From Luscinia megarhynchos (lineage: Eukaryota > Chordata > Aves > Passeriformes > Turdidae): DNA of 64,000 bases. The notes beneath the pieces were generated by a model. The model searched no databases. It saw nothing but the letters and a program-made list of their open reading frames with translations, and was not told the origin of the DNA. Of this stretch, positions 1-13,100 are shown in pieces. Both the position numbers and the translations under genes were made by a program. Within the stretch, counting starts at the first letter, position 1. The number at the start of each line of letters is the position of its first letter. The DNA lies in assembly GCA_034336665.1 (NCBI GenBank), contig JAPFBE010000003.1:59997352-60061351 (forward strand). Direction: 5' to 3'.

Positions 1-534
1 TTCCTAGCAGGCTCTTCAGCTTAGCAGTCAATGGTCCAGCAAGACAGTGGCTGGAAATCAAAGCTGAGTGCAGTCAGACTGAAGATTAATACATTAAAAT
101 CTCCAAGCCAGTCCATCTCTTAAAAAACTACAACAATCCAACCCCAATCAGATCATCTGCTGCACAATTCCAGTAAATTTCTCTCCTGCCTGTTTATTAA
201 TATTGGCTTAAAAGTTTCTGCCATATTCTGTTCTTTGATAATGATTGTCAGCAGGATTCCAAGCTGGAATCCATGTCTCTCCAGCATATCTATCATCTCA
301 CTGATACAATAGTTGAAATTGCTTTATGAATTGGCACCAGGGCACTCAGACAGGGAGGTCAGGATGAGCATGCATTTGGCTGCTAATGATGAACCTATGG
401 ATTCTGTGGAGGGGCCTGTCTGGAGCTGCACTAAGAGGATACTTTGTACCTGCCAACACATGTTCGGCATCTGAGAGTGTGAGATTCTTGGGAAAATATG
501 TTATTTTCCTTTCTCATCACTGATCTTAGCTAAT

Positions 535-536
535 AT

Positions 537-571
<35 letters not shown>
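535..571. repeat. (TTTA)n microsatellite
   Basis: About nine uninterrupted TTTA units, likely length-polymorphic. Confidence 0.95.
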
Positions 572-1089
572 GTACTATCTACTTTGAGTAGGTGTTTTTA
601 ACAGGGAGCTACCACTTTCATGTCTCATTCATCAGACTGATGGGACTGTGGAAATATCAAGGCAGATGTGTGGTATTTCGGATATCTTTTCATTGCATCT
701 CTGCAGCAGTTGAAGACAGACTCGTGTCTGAATTTGAGTTTGGTGAATGAAGTCTAATCAGGCTGCAAAGGGAATAAAAACTACAGACTTTCATCCAGAG
801 GTTTGCGTGTATCTTTGATCTTTGTGTGTTCTGCTAGACTCTAAAGTTGTGTTAAAATCCCTAAGAGGGTCCAGGGAAAGTGGGACATAAGCCTTGGTTT
901 TTGGACAGTGGATATTCTTAGACAGCAGACAAGTTTAGCTGCAATGTGGTGTTTGGGAGACTATGCACAGTCTTGTACATGAAGTGATTGGAACATTTTG
1001 TCTGGATTTGACTGCAAAAGTCAAATCTGAATCAGTGGCAATTAGAAGAGGGCATTAGCCAAAACATCAAAGATGAGATATGAGAGACG

Positions 1090-1244
1090 CTGTAGATTCC
1101 CTAACCCTGACAGTCTTAAAGGCCAGGCTGGATGGACCTTTGAGCAGCCTGATCTAGTGGAAGGTGTTCCTGGCTGTGACAGGGGAGCTGGAATGGAATG
1201 ATTTTTAAGGTCCTTTCTAACTCAAACCATTATGTCATTCTGTG
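1090..1244 (+). mobile_element. CR1 LINE 3'-end fragment
   Basis: Carries the CR1 3' UTR landmarks AAGGCCAGGCTGGATGG, TGATCTAGTGGAAGGTG and the terminal CATTCTGTGG. It is a short, 5'-truncated, diverged copy in the sense orientation of GTF2F2. Confidence 0.9.
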
Positions 1245-4088
1245 GTAGTATTAAGGGATAAACATGTTTAATTGGCCTGTTAATTTCCTAATTAATTGAT
1301 GGGTGGGACCTCTGCTTTATTGATCCTGATCCTCAAAACTTAAAAATAATTTGAAAATCATGCGAAATGCGGGGAGAATTGATAGTGACATGTCACTGTT
1401 CAGGCAGCTGGGTTAGATGGTTCAGATGAATATAGGTTAACTAGCTTTGAAACCTATTCCATAGAAGTGAGCAGAAAAGTTGTTATGGAGTTCAAGAGAT
1501 ATGATAAGATTGGAAATATAATGAATGCTAGCAAACGTGGCTTCATGTAACGTTTTTCTGGTCAAACAAACCTGATTTTGTTTATTTTGAAGATTGTGAG
1601 TTTAAAGTAACAGCACATTTGCAGCCTGCTTAGCATTTCCTATTGCAAATAGTCTAGATCCTTGTGGCATTCTGATTTATATCTAAAAAGAAACAAAAAA
1701 ACAAGCACAGAACAAGATTAAAAACTAGCTGACAGTTACCAGAAAGGAATCAGTAGGAAGCCAGTTGAGCTGCAATTTGAAGAGCTTCCTCCACGATTAG
1801 CAAGAAGGACAGTGGTAAGTGGAAATCACTGCTTATAAAATGTGTCGTGATTGGCACAAGTGCTCGTCAAACAGTGAATAACTATGACAGGACTGTGACT
1901 GGGACTGCTTAATTCATAGAATCTGTTTTAAAGACAATGCATTTTCACCAAGCCAAAGACAATTATACACCTAGGTAGGTAAAATGTGAGGCTTAGACTC
2001 AAAATAGTTATATTAGTAATATAATAGCCAGTCAACTCCAAAAAAACCTCCAGAACTTGGTTTTTAGAGACAAATTGATCTTAACACAGTTTTAGCATGA
2101 AGCAGTTGTGGGACATAGACACTGTGTGCTCTCTCCTCCAAAATAAACCCTATAACAAAAAAACACCAGAAAATAATTGAATTCTAAAAGAGATGGGACC
2201 ATTTTTTTCCTGATGGTCTCCCTTTCTCACTCTCTCAGCTGAATTCATAGATTCTGCTGAATAACCTTCAAATGTCTTAAGTGAGGGGAGAGAAATTCCA
2301 GCTCCTGAATCTGTTATGTTACCTCCATGTATGGTTTTCATAAAATCAGTACAGTAATATTATGTCTGGTTTCTGGTCTCTGTAATCTTAAAACATCATT
2401 TCAAGATTGAACAAGATGCAAGTAATAAACCCCAGACTGATTTAAGTATGGCAAAAATGTCTTGTGATGAGATAATGCATGAGCTTAAATTGGTTCATTT
2501 ATTGAAAAGATGATTGAGAAGCAACTTGATTACAATTTATAAGTACTTTCAAAGGGAGAAAACACCAGGTACTTAAAGGCTCTTTGCCATAGTATAGAAA
2601 GTCATAAGAAGAACCAACTGCTAGAAGCTGAATCCAAATTCTTATTAGAAATTAAGCAGCAATATAAGTACCACTTAAGCCGCAAATAAGTTACTAGGTT
2701 CTGTGAAGAAGAAAGATCATGAAGTTTTTCTGTTCAGGATACATAGGAAGTCAGGCACATTTTTCAATTTTCTTCTGACCATTAACCTTGGAATCCACAA
2801 AATCACGAGTGTTCTTAAAAAAAATTTCTCTGTTTCATTCAAACCTATCTGAAAAAAATATGGCGTTCTTACTGCTTTCAAAGACTTAGTTTGAATCGAT
2901 CCAAGAAATTTTAGATTAAATAATTTTTAAATACATGATGTCTAAGTTATTGCTTCTGGCATTATTCAGGGAGAGCAGATTTAGATGTGCAGACATAGTA
3001 ATATTTTAGTCTGTAAGGTGATAGAAAACCCAGTAGTGTCACAGTGCTTTGGGTTACTTGGGCATCAGTATTTCTAAGCATTTCTGTCATCTTCTGTGAC
3101 ATTGCCAACAGAAGGTGACAGTGACAGTGTAGTGCCTTTGGAAGGACATTTTGATACTGAGAGCTAATCAAGCCATTAAAACTCATCCTTTCTTGTAATG
3201 CAAGGTTGTTCCAGAGGTGTTTGTTTAACATGTACTGCACTGGCTATGCCCAAGAGAGATGGATAAATTGACACATCCACACATTTTGCACTACAGCATC
3301 GTAGTAAAAGTGAAGAATTTTGCCCACCATCGCTTCTCTCTTTATTTCTGCTTCAAGTTGCTTGTAATTTTTGGGTTTACCTACCTTTATGGTGTAGGCT
3401 GGTACTGCTCTGTTAGTCATCATTGCTTTAGGCAAAAGGTGGTCATGTAGGGTAACAAAGTGACTGCATCACAGAGGTGAATGTACAGAGAGGAGTTCCA
3501 CATAAATACATGTATGTGATGTTCTAGATTACTAACCGAAAGCTTTTACTTCTTTTCCCTGACTGTTACCATATGCTGTATTATTACTTTTTTGCATTGT
3601 GTTCCTTTAGTGTACTTTTAAAAAAAATGTAACAAGAGGAAAATATGGTACTCTTTTCCCAAGAATAAGAATAAAATTAGCTTTTGTTTTATCTTCCACT
3701 AATTTTGGATACTCAGATTATCAGGTTCTCTTTGTAGATTACTTTTTCCATTGTCACTGATTGTATTAATTGCCCATTTACAGAAAACAGTTCCTAGATA
3801 ATAATCTGAGTGCAGCATCTAGGGAAAGGAGTTGCAATCTCTTATTTAAAATTTGATCTCTGTGATTCATTTTTAGTATGTAACACATCTGAAGGCAAAA
3901 CAAGGAAGTCTAGGGTATACCAGCTTTCTTTGGTATCTAAATAGCAGAGATTTTAAAACTTGATTTGAGAACTTAAAATTATGTTATATTTAGTAAGTTC
4001 TTAATTAAAGAAAAATAATTCAAATGTTGACCATCTTGGTGGATCTTATTTTAATGTCCAATTTTACTTTGTTTTGTTTTTATTCTAG

Positions 4089-4170
4089 ATAAACTTGCCT
4101 TGGAAGGAATAGTGGTGCAACGTGCTGAATGCAGACCTGCAGCTAGTGAAAATTATATGAAGCTGAAAAG
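4089..4170 (+). CDS. GTF2F2: GTF2F2 coding exon, residues ~102-129
   Basis: Acceptor TTCTAG ends at 4088 and donor AG|GTAGGA begins at 4171. The 82 nt complete a split Asp codon, encode 26 residues starting KLALEGIVVQRAECRP, and end with two bases of an Arg codon. This is the last strand region of the TFIIF dimerisation barrel. In a 249-residue protein the first 101 residues must lie in exons upstream of position 1. Confidence 0.96.
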
Positions 4171-7100
4171 GTAGGAGTCCTTCATGGCAAATGATACATG
4201 ATATCTGATTTTGGTGCTTTTATTTTTGCCTTACTAGGGAAGAGTGATTTCAGTATTATCATAGTCTTAAGCACCAGATTTACATGGATCTTGTTTTCAA
4301 GGTGGATTTACTATAGGGTGGGAATGAAGGTTGCTGTGGGAGTTGTATCTCCCTCTGGTTTTGTCTGGTGGGATGATGCAGATTTCTGCATCCCATCCTA
4401 CGCAAATCTCTTACTAGAGCACATGTACCTTTTCATATCTGAACATGACTGTGTTCAAATGTGATTGAAGCTTAATTTCCTCAGGACTTAAGGGATTACA
4501 TTGGTCTGCACAGGACATACTTCTTGAGTGTTTTCTTGAGTGGGTTTCTGTGGATCACCCAAGTTTAATTCGGCTTTACACTGTGCCAAAAAGGATCTCT
4601 GAAGAGACATTTAAAATGTCCATATAGGAAGGAGTTTCTGGAGAAGTGGTGGACCTAAACTGACATGCTTCTTAGAAAAGATAGTGACTGAAAATACCAG
4701 AAGTGGCATGGAAACCACAACATACACATTTAACAGGATCATTTAGCGACTTGTGAAAATTTAAGTGAATACCTCTAGAATTTACCATGTGGTTCATATG
4801 TCTTACGGGTAATTAACTTGATCGATGATGTTCTCTGGTAATCAGATTTGGCATTGAATTGTGCCTTATATGAAGTGCATCTTTATATATTTTAGGCATG
4901 TAGGCTTTCATTAAATCACACTTTTATACTGTAAGTTTGTTGTAAATAGAGAAATTTAAAGCATGAAATTTCAGGAAGAAAATCATACATGACTGGTTTT
5001 AGAATTGTCAAAAGAAGCACAGAAAATGCAAAGTGATGTTTTTCTCCAGTGCCTGATCTGATTCCTATGTATCATATACATTTTCAGTATCTTGTATTTT
5101 ATTAACCTTCTCTGTCATCCAAATTGCTCCAGTATTTCCTTACTGAATCCATGCAGTTTTGACATTTTATGTTCTAGCTGTTGGCAAATTAATACCATAC
5201 GTTTGTTCCTGTACAGTGAACTACTTCATTTCAGATGGAGTTCTGTGATTGCTGTCATGGTTTTTGTCATCAGTAGGAAACGGAGTATGAGGCAAATGTA
5301 ATGTTATAGAAAAGGACTCATTTCAATCTGGCAATTTTAAATATACATGAATATAGAATGTAAGATGTATTTGCTTCATAATTGTTGTAAGTACAGGTTT
5401 CCTGATCCAAGTGCTTTTTTGCATTTTGTACATAGTTGATCAGATAAGAATCTTCTGGTAAGGCCACAGAAGGAGATGGAAACAGAACTGATGGCTTTAA
5501 TTAAGTATTACCCAAACTCTGAATTTCTCAACATTCTGCTTTCTGTCACCCAGACATGGATGCAACCCCTCCTCATCTTCAATTTTGTCATGTTCTACTC
5601 CTACAGGAGCAACAGAAGTACAAACACAAAAGCAGATTTTGTCTCTGAAAACACTGACAGGTGAAAACAATGGTACTGTTGTTTTTTCCTTCCTCTAGAA
5701 AAATTGTCAGGCTGTGTATTCCTACTTTCTAACTTTACATGTTGCTAAAGATTTTTTGCCTTCTACCAAGAAGTTAAAAAAAAAAGAGTCTGTTCTGTTG
5801 AGAATCAGCATGAGATTTAACACTTCTAGCAGTCGCAGCCTCAGAAGGAGTTGGTTTATATCCAAATACTGTATCTGGTATTTGAGTAGTAGGATCTAAC
5901 TTTTCACTCCCTTTATGCTCTCCCACCCTCAACATGCTACAGTCTGTACATAAAAAAAGGTGACAGCATTAAAGATAAAACACATACATTATAGAGCTGT
6001 GTTATATTAAACCATTTTGTTCATTTTTCTGTTTACTCTTGTGCTTTATATGAGAGAGACTCCTCAAAGGTGGAATTTATTATATTGATAAAACAGTGAG
6101 TCTATTGTGTAGGCTTTGAGTGCTATAATACTAAGTTGAGTTGAGAAGGAAATAAAATTAAAAGATACATGCAGTTGCTTCAAACATTTAAGATCTAGAA
6201 GAGGAAGCTGCATATTCTCAAAATCTGTAATCACTTTTTTCTGAGAGCTGGCAGTAACCAAAAAGGATTCTATACTTCCTGGTATTAAATGCAGATCCTG
6301 TCTATTTTGCCATCTGCATCTGGGTCAAGGAGATCAGCTGAGGGCTGCGTGGTGTGGCGTTGCTGCTCTGTAGAGTTTCAGCGTGAGGATGAAGCGATGG
6401 TGTCATGATGGGCTTGCCAGCAGTTCAGTGGGAGATAAGTGTGACATGTGGGTTTAAGGGTGGATGATGAAACTACAGAAACTGGTGACATGTGAGTGAA
6501 AGTGTTAACAGGTGTAGTAGTCAGGAGGGTTTTTTCCCCCAGCTTTTGATTTGATTACAGAAAGGATGAAGATGACTGATGTTCACAACATGTTGAATAC
6601 AAGGTACAAATGTGTGTCTAGGGATAACGACTCCCTAAGGTAAAACAGAGGTTGTATGACCTTTACCTGATACTCCATTTTGCAAGTTTTGTTGTTGGAA
6701 GATTTATTTAAAATTCTTCCGTTTTTCTGCACTTCGCGTCCTAGAAGAGGGACAAATACCATGAAACTCCCACTATCCTGCACCAGTAAAGCTTAGTGTT
6801 ATTGAACTTCCTACAGAATTTTTATTAGCAGTGTATTTCTTCGTTCATAGCACCTTAATCATTGGTTTACATTTAGAGTTATTGAGGCTAGCTGGAAAAT
6901 ATTATGTGGTTTCCAAGCACCTGTCATGATTTCTGTCTTGTGGGAGTGGATCTCATGATCCCATTTAAAAATATTTGGACTGTGTGGAGAAAAAGGTAGG
7001 CAGACCATTCCTAACGGCAGACAGCTTTGCTGTGCAGTGTCACAGAAAGTACTGTGTCTGCACCACTCTACCATAGCTCCCTTCTTGCCCCGTGGAGCCT

Positions 7101-10100
7101 GTCAGACAGTGGGGGCACGTGTGAGCTGTGGTAGCAGTGTGTATGTCACAGGTGGGGTCACACATGGCTCACTGTGCAGCACACACTCTGTTTGCACCAG
7201 GCTTGTGCCCCCACTGTCCGTGTCATCCAGGTAGGTTCTTGCCTTTCCCTTCTGTCAGGCTGCCTTGGGCAAGCTCCACATCCTCCCTAGCCAGCCCCAT
7301 ATGAACCAGACTATTTTCTTACTGTAGTCAGCTTTCCACCATGAAGATACATTATCTGTGCCTTACTTTTGTCTTTCTGAGGCTTAAGAGATTTTAATTT
7401 CGTGATCCCACTGTTTAGCCACTTTGGATTAATGAGCCCGCCACCCCCCAAAAAAGAGAGATCTTCCAAGCAGCTTCTCTGCACTGGGAAACATGGGGCA
7501 CAGGAAGAGAGGAGTTCCCCAGATATTCAGGATCCCTTCAGGCTTTAGATGACTTGAGAGGAGATGAGAATAAGATTTTGATACTTCTAGGGGGTTTTGC
7601 TATTCTCAAAAGAGGGAAAATAGAGGCCTGGGGTTGTGCACTGTGGGAAAAAAAGAGGTATAAGACATTCCTTTCTTCTCTTTTTAATAATGCACTTTGT
7701 AGCATATTAATTATATTGGTTATGGAAACTGATACTTTCTTAAATTTTGGGAGAGACCATTAATCTGATCACTGGATCTCAGTTCCCTTCTTTTTGTAAA
7801 TGCCTGGAGACAGGATAAAAAAAGTAGGCTTTTGATGGCTGAGTTACGATTCTCCTTTTGTTTTACCTTAAAATGGCTTCCTTACAGCATGGCATGAAAT
7901 TTGCCTTCTTCTGTATTTTAAATATCATCATGCCACTTGTAAGCATGTCAGATTCTTTCTGCCACATTATCTGTTTTCATCCTTGCACTGATCCTCACGT
8001 CTATTCTCTTCATCTCTCTGATCATAGCAAATGCTCTTCTTCCCCAATTCTGTCTCAGTCCCCCTTTCCCATTTCTGCTTCTCCGTTTCCTCACAGGAAA
8101 TTTTCAAAAGTATTTGGAACACATCAGTATCTTATACATTTCATATTAAGGTAAAGTTAAGAAGCAAAAAAAAAAATCTCTGAGAGCGACTTCTGCAAAG
8201 CTCAAATTCAGCCTGACATTGCCAAGTAGAGTAGCTACAGAAAGGTCTGCAGGACTGCTCAGGTCCTCTGCACTGGGGGGTGGCTGGGTGCCAGGCTTGC
8301 AGTTCTCAGGAGGTTTTGAAGGCACATGTGAGGTGCAGCTCAAGCAGTTGTTGAATTGTGTGAAGCGTTTGTTAGCACTTCTGCAACTGTGGAATATGGC
8401 AGGCAAAAATGGTTTGATTCAGTGCCCTTGTTTCATTCTCAAACGAGATGCTGAAATGCTGGTCACCTTTCACAATGGTTTTTTGGAATACTCTGGTGTG
8501 ATTATACCTAATCCAGATTACTGAAACTGTACACCAAGTGAAGAAAAAGGAGTGCTAGGATTACCAAAAGCCTAGAAGAGCCAACATATAACGCTGCAAC
8601 AAGGCTGGTAATCCCTGTAGCTCTCTTAAGTAATTTAAAAATACATCTTGATGTGTCATTAGTGAAAATAGTAATTGCCCGTATTACAGCTTGTAACAAG
8701 GCTGCAAGAATTTTGTTTATCTTCTCACTTTTTCTTATAAGATTTTTCTACAGGGAATATAATGAAAGCCCTTACAAAAAGCTGCTGGAAGAAATATGCA
8801 TAACAGACTTGTAGGAGTAATGGGTTGTAAAACGTTCTAGAATAATTAATGAACTTCCACATTTGAAAAGTCACATTTCTTTACAACCATATTATGGAGG
8901 CTTCTAGAAGTCCTGAAGCTTGGTGTTCTAGGTCAAGCAAGTGAAATTAAATTAGTGCAGATGAGTTGCTCACCTTTTCCAAAGTACTGAGAGAGTATTG
9001 ACTGACTGACAGTTCAGTATATTGCAGAAAATGAGCATTATGCCAGGAGTTTGGGGTTTTTTTTCTGTTGGGGTTGTTTTGGGATTTTTTCCTTCCCCCC
9101 CCCCATCCCCCCCAAATATTTCCTACTAGCAGAAGAAAATGAGTCATTTGACCACCATGCTACTTCCTATAAATTCTTGTGGATATGCTTAGTTGGCTAT
9201 GAATTCCTTTTCAAAATACATATGTATGCGTACATCTGTGCATTTCCACAAAGGCTGACGTGCTGCACAAATGCTGCCTGGTTTGTTTGAGGTGAGAAGC
9301 CATTTTTATGCAGGGAGAGATTGAGACTGAGATTGCATCTGCCTGTCAGTCAGTGTGACCTTGATTTTTCAAATATCAAAGATCACTTTCTCTGGCTCGA
9401 AGTAAGATTCAGCATAGTGTAGAAACACATTCCTGGGATGTTTTGAGTTACTCATCAAGTACAAAAAGATATATATTTTTTCATATGCTAGAGTATTTCT
9501 AATCACAGTTTTTCTGAAAGAGTTATATGCAGTTTATAGAAAATTGATATTAATCATGTTTGTATAGGTTAAACTGTACTGTTAAGATACGTATTTTATA
9601 TCATTCTTGTGCTCCTGGACACCCACCAGCTTTTAACAAATCAAGCAAATAACACTCTAATTGTGAACAATTGGACTGCAATGTAACAGACACACTAGTA
9701 CTTCAGTATCTGTGTCCATTCTTGATCCATTTTTCACGTTTTTTAACAGAGTAGTGGAGAGAAGCAAGTAAGAAAAACAGGGTTTAAGTGAGATGAGCTC
9801 AGAAGCACAGAGAATTGGTTATTCCCTGTTGCAGTGGTCAAGAGTCTTGCTTTTGTTTGTTTGCTATTTATTTGTCTGTGATCTTAGACTCTTTTCACTG
9901 TCTCTTGTCCTTTTCATTTTGTTGGTCGTCTTTTCTTGTTCTTACAAGTGGTGTTCTGAGACTGGATTTTAATAGGTCTTTTATATTACTATGCTTTTTT
10001 GTTCAGTGATATGAAAAAGGTTGTAATTTTGATTGCTGCTTCCAGCCATTATAATGATGCTAATATAAAAGGCATAGCGTACTGTTGGTAATGCAGCAGG

Positions 10101-13100
10101 TTATTTTATCGTGTTTCTCTTAAATCTGCAGCTGGATGCAGAAGGTTAATATGTTCTTTTTACCCCATTGTGGTCTTCAGTTTCAAGTAGCCAAGTGTAT
10201 ACTGGCTAATCTGAGAGAGTTGGGAGGGAGAGGCACAAGACATTCCTTTCTTCCTTTTTTATTTAATACACTTTCTAGTGTATGAATTATATTGATTATA
10301 GAAACTGATACTTCCTTAAGTTTCGGGAGAGACCATTGATCTGATCACTGGATCTCAGTTTCTTTTTTTTTTTTGTAAAAGCCTGGAGACAGAATTAAAA
10401 AAAGTAGACTTTGATGGCTGACTTATGATTCTGCTTTTGTTTTACCCTAAAATGGCTTCCTTACAGCATGGCATGAAATTTGCCTCCTTTCTGTTATTTA
10501 AATATCATCATTTCCAGGTGAGAGTCACGGAATCACAGAATGGTTGAGGTGGGAAGGGACCTCTGGAAGTCATCTGCTCCAAACACCCCTGTTCAGTCAG
10601 GGTCACCTAGAGCTGGCTGCCCAAAATTGTGTCCAGATTCCTCTGCATTTCTGTGGAACTGAAATAGCTTCTGAATAGAGAGCATAGTGAATGTGTTCTG
10701 TGCCTTTATAGAAAGATATGTTGTTGATAGAAGCTTAGCATAGTCATTTTTGGAAAAAAAGAGATGCTTTGGGATCAATATTTAGGAAGAGTTTATGGCA
10801 AATACTCTGTGAATTTTTCCTTATACCTTGTGGAAGGAAATCAGTAGTTCTAATTGGAGAGTTCTCATTGTCCTGGGATTTTTTTTGACACAAAGTTCAT
10901 GAAACAGAGACATTGCATTTAAGAATATATCTAGCATGCCTTTATGGTAATTAGCAAAATAGCATCCATTTCCTTTCTATCTGCTGAAAGCAGTGAGGCT
11001 AAAAATAGTCACCCTGGAGTATGTTCAGGCTTCAGTCGTAGCCAGCTTCTTGAGGCTGGAAAAAAGCTTCACTCAGTACCAGTGCTCAGCACCAGAAATT
11101 CTGGATATTTATAATTCTGGTAAACCTTAATGTCAGTGGTATTGATTCCTGCTTTTTGAAACCAGAGTTCTTGGTGTCGTACAATGCTGGAGGTCTTTTA
11201 ACCTTACTGTTTACCAGGGCAACAATAATTACAAAGATGTCTTTGCTGCTAAGATTCTTTCCAGATTTCAATGTGAGGGACTTGTTTAGTATGTAAGAGC
11301 ATCCTTCCTCTTCCCAGGGTAGCACATTCCTTTTCATCCTCTTTTCCATCTGTAATATGAAAGCCACACTATAGTGGGTGAGAATCTGAGCATTCAGTTT
11401 TAACTGTCATGACTGATCTGGTGTTACTGATGTAAATAAATAAGCTCATTTCTTCATCGGTGTCAGCACTTTCTCTGTTGTAGAGCTTCCTGAAGAGCTT
11501 CTCTTACTGGCCACCATTCCAAGTGCTGTAGTCATGTTGAGTACTGCCAGTGTTCTGGGTTCTGCTAAACTGCTTTGGCAACTACCAGCCTGACAAGCTC
11601 AAATTTTTCACAATATGTCGAATGTCAGCACCGTACCACATCTTCTATTTTTAAGCCACTTTGTTCACATACTGCTGATGATATTTGGAGTTTGTAACAG
11701 ATCAGTAGACTGGCATCGTCCAACAGTTCTCTGCTGCGAAGGAGCTCCAAAATTTCATGATATCATTGAGTACTAAAAGTTACCTGGTGCAGAATCAAAG
11801 ATTAGAATCATCAGGTGGCAGGTTCTGTTGCTGATGTATTGATTTCCTGGCTTATCAAAACATTTCTGATTTTTATGAAGCTACAGGAAGACACTGAAAC
11901 AATGGTGAAACTGAAAGGTGGAAGGGTGCACATGTCCCTCCAAATAGCACCTGTCACTTGGGATGTCACCAAGTTCAAAGATATTCATAGATGACAAACT
12001 GTCCATCCTCTGTTTCTGATTCTTTTTTGAAGGAATGTCTGTGTAGGATTCCAGTGCTTATCAAATTAGGTTTCCCTGTAATTAGTGGGTGATTTAATTC
12101 CTGAAAACATGACAAAATTTCAGTGGGAGCTTAAGTCCTAGAGTGCCATAGGACCAACTATACCATGGGGGAAAGTAGTGGAGGTGTCTCCTATGCTTCT
12201 CTAAGTCTCTGTGGGTGGAAAAGATGCCATCTTTAGAAATTAATCTCAGCATTGCATTTTATGGAAGACTCTCATTTTCCAAATGCTTCAGATATTAATA
12301 CAAGATACTGAAGCACTGAAACAATCACTTAGTACTCAGGCACAATCCTGAAATGTTTTTCAAAAGGATATTGTGCAGCCACCTGCTAATGCTTGAGTCT
12401 GGGATGCTTTTAAAAAGGCTTAGGAGTTGAATTCAAATTAATGCCATAAAATAGAAAAGAACAGTAAATCACTTTCTTTTGGTTTAAGCAAGAGATATAA
12501 CGTAAAATTCTTTGAAATTCACTTATCTAATCTACTTAAACTCACTTTTTTTTTTTTCTTGAATCATTTGGATAGAAAAAATAGGATTGCCAGCATCAAA
12601 GGGTAGCAAATTATACTTAAGCTGAAAATACAGTGAAGGAAAATCATAGGAAGTTTATTTACACTTCAAATCAAGTGCAAATCATTTTCAGTAATATTTT
12701 TTACAAAAGCTCTTCTATAGACTGTTACTTCCCACAGGTTGAAAGAAGCAGAAATTCATACAAAGGTCCACTGTCTGGAATCTTTCTTATGTACATTCAT
12801 GTGCATGCACAAATTTAACAATTTCCTATAAAAACAATGGCTCACAAATTCTTTGTTCTTTCCATGCCTTCATTTAAGTATAGCTATATCTGCTTATGGC
12901 CTTAAGAAAAACATATGCTGCTATTTTAATTCAGTTACCATTGCAAGAATGATATGACTGTGAGAGAATGAGATGATTTCTCTTTGAAATGGTATTTTAT
13001 CAGCAGAATATATAACTTAAATGTCAGTTCTAGTGATGTGTAAGTCCTGAAAGTTTTCCTTCCTTTCAAGTCTACATTGAGTTTGAAATTTGCAAGCTGC

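Larger units (their letters stand above)
1..4088 (+). other. GTF2F2: GTF2F2 intron (3' part), upstream of the first exon in the window
   Basis: AT-rich intronic sequence. It holds a (TTTA)n microsatellite at 535-571 and a CR1 fragment at about 1090-1244. No coding exon, RNA gene or promoter was recognised in the rest. Confidence 0.8.
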
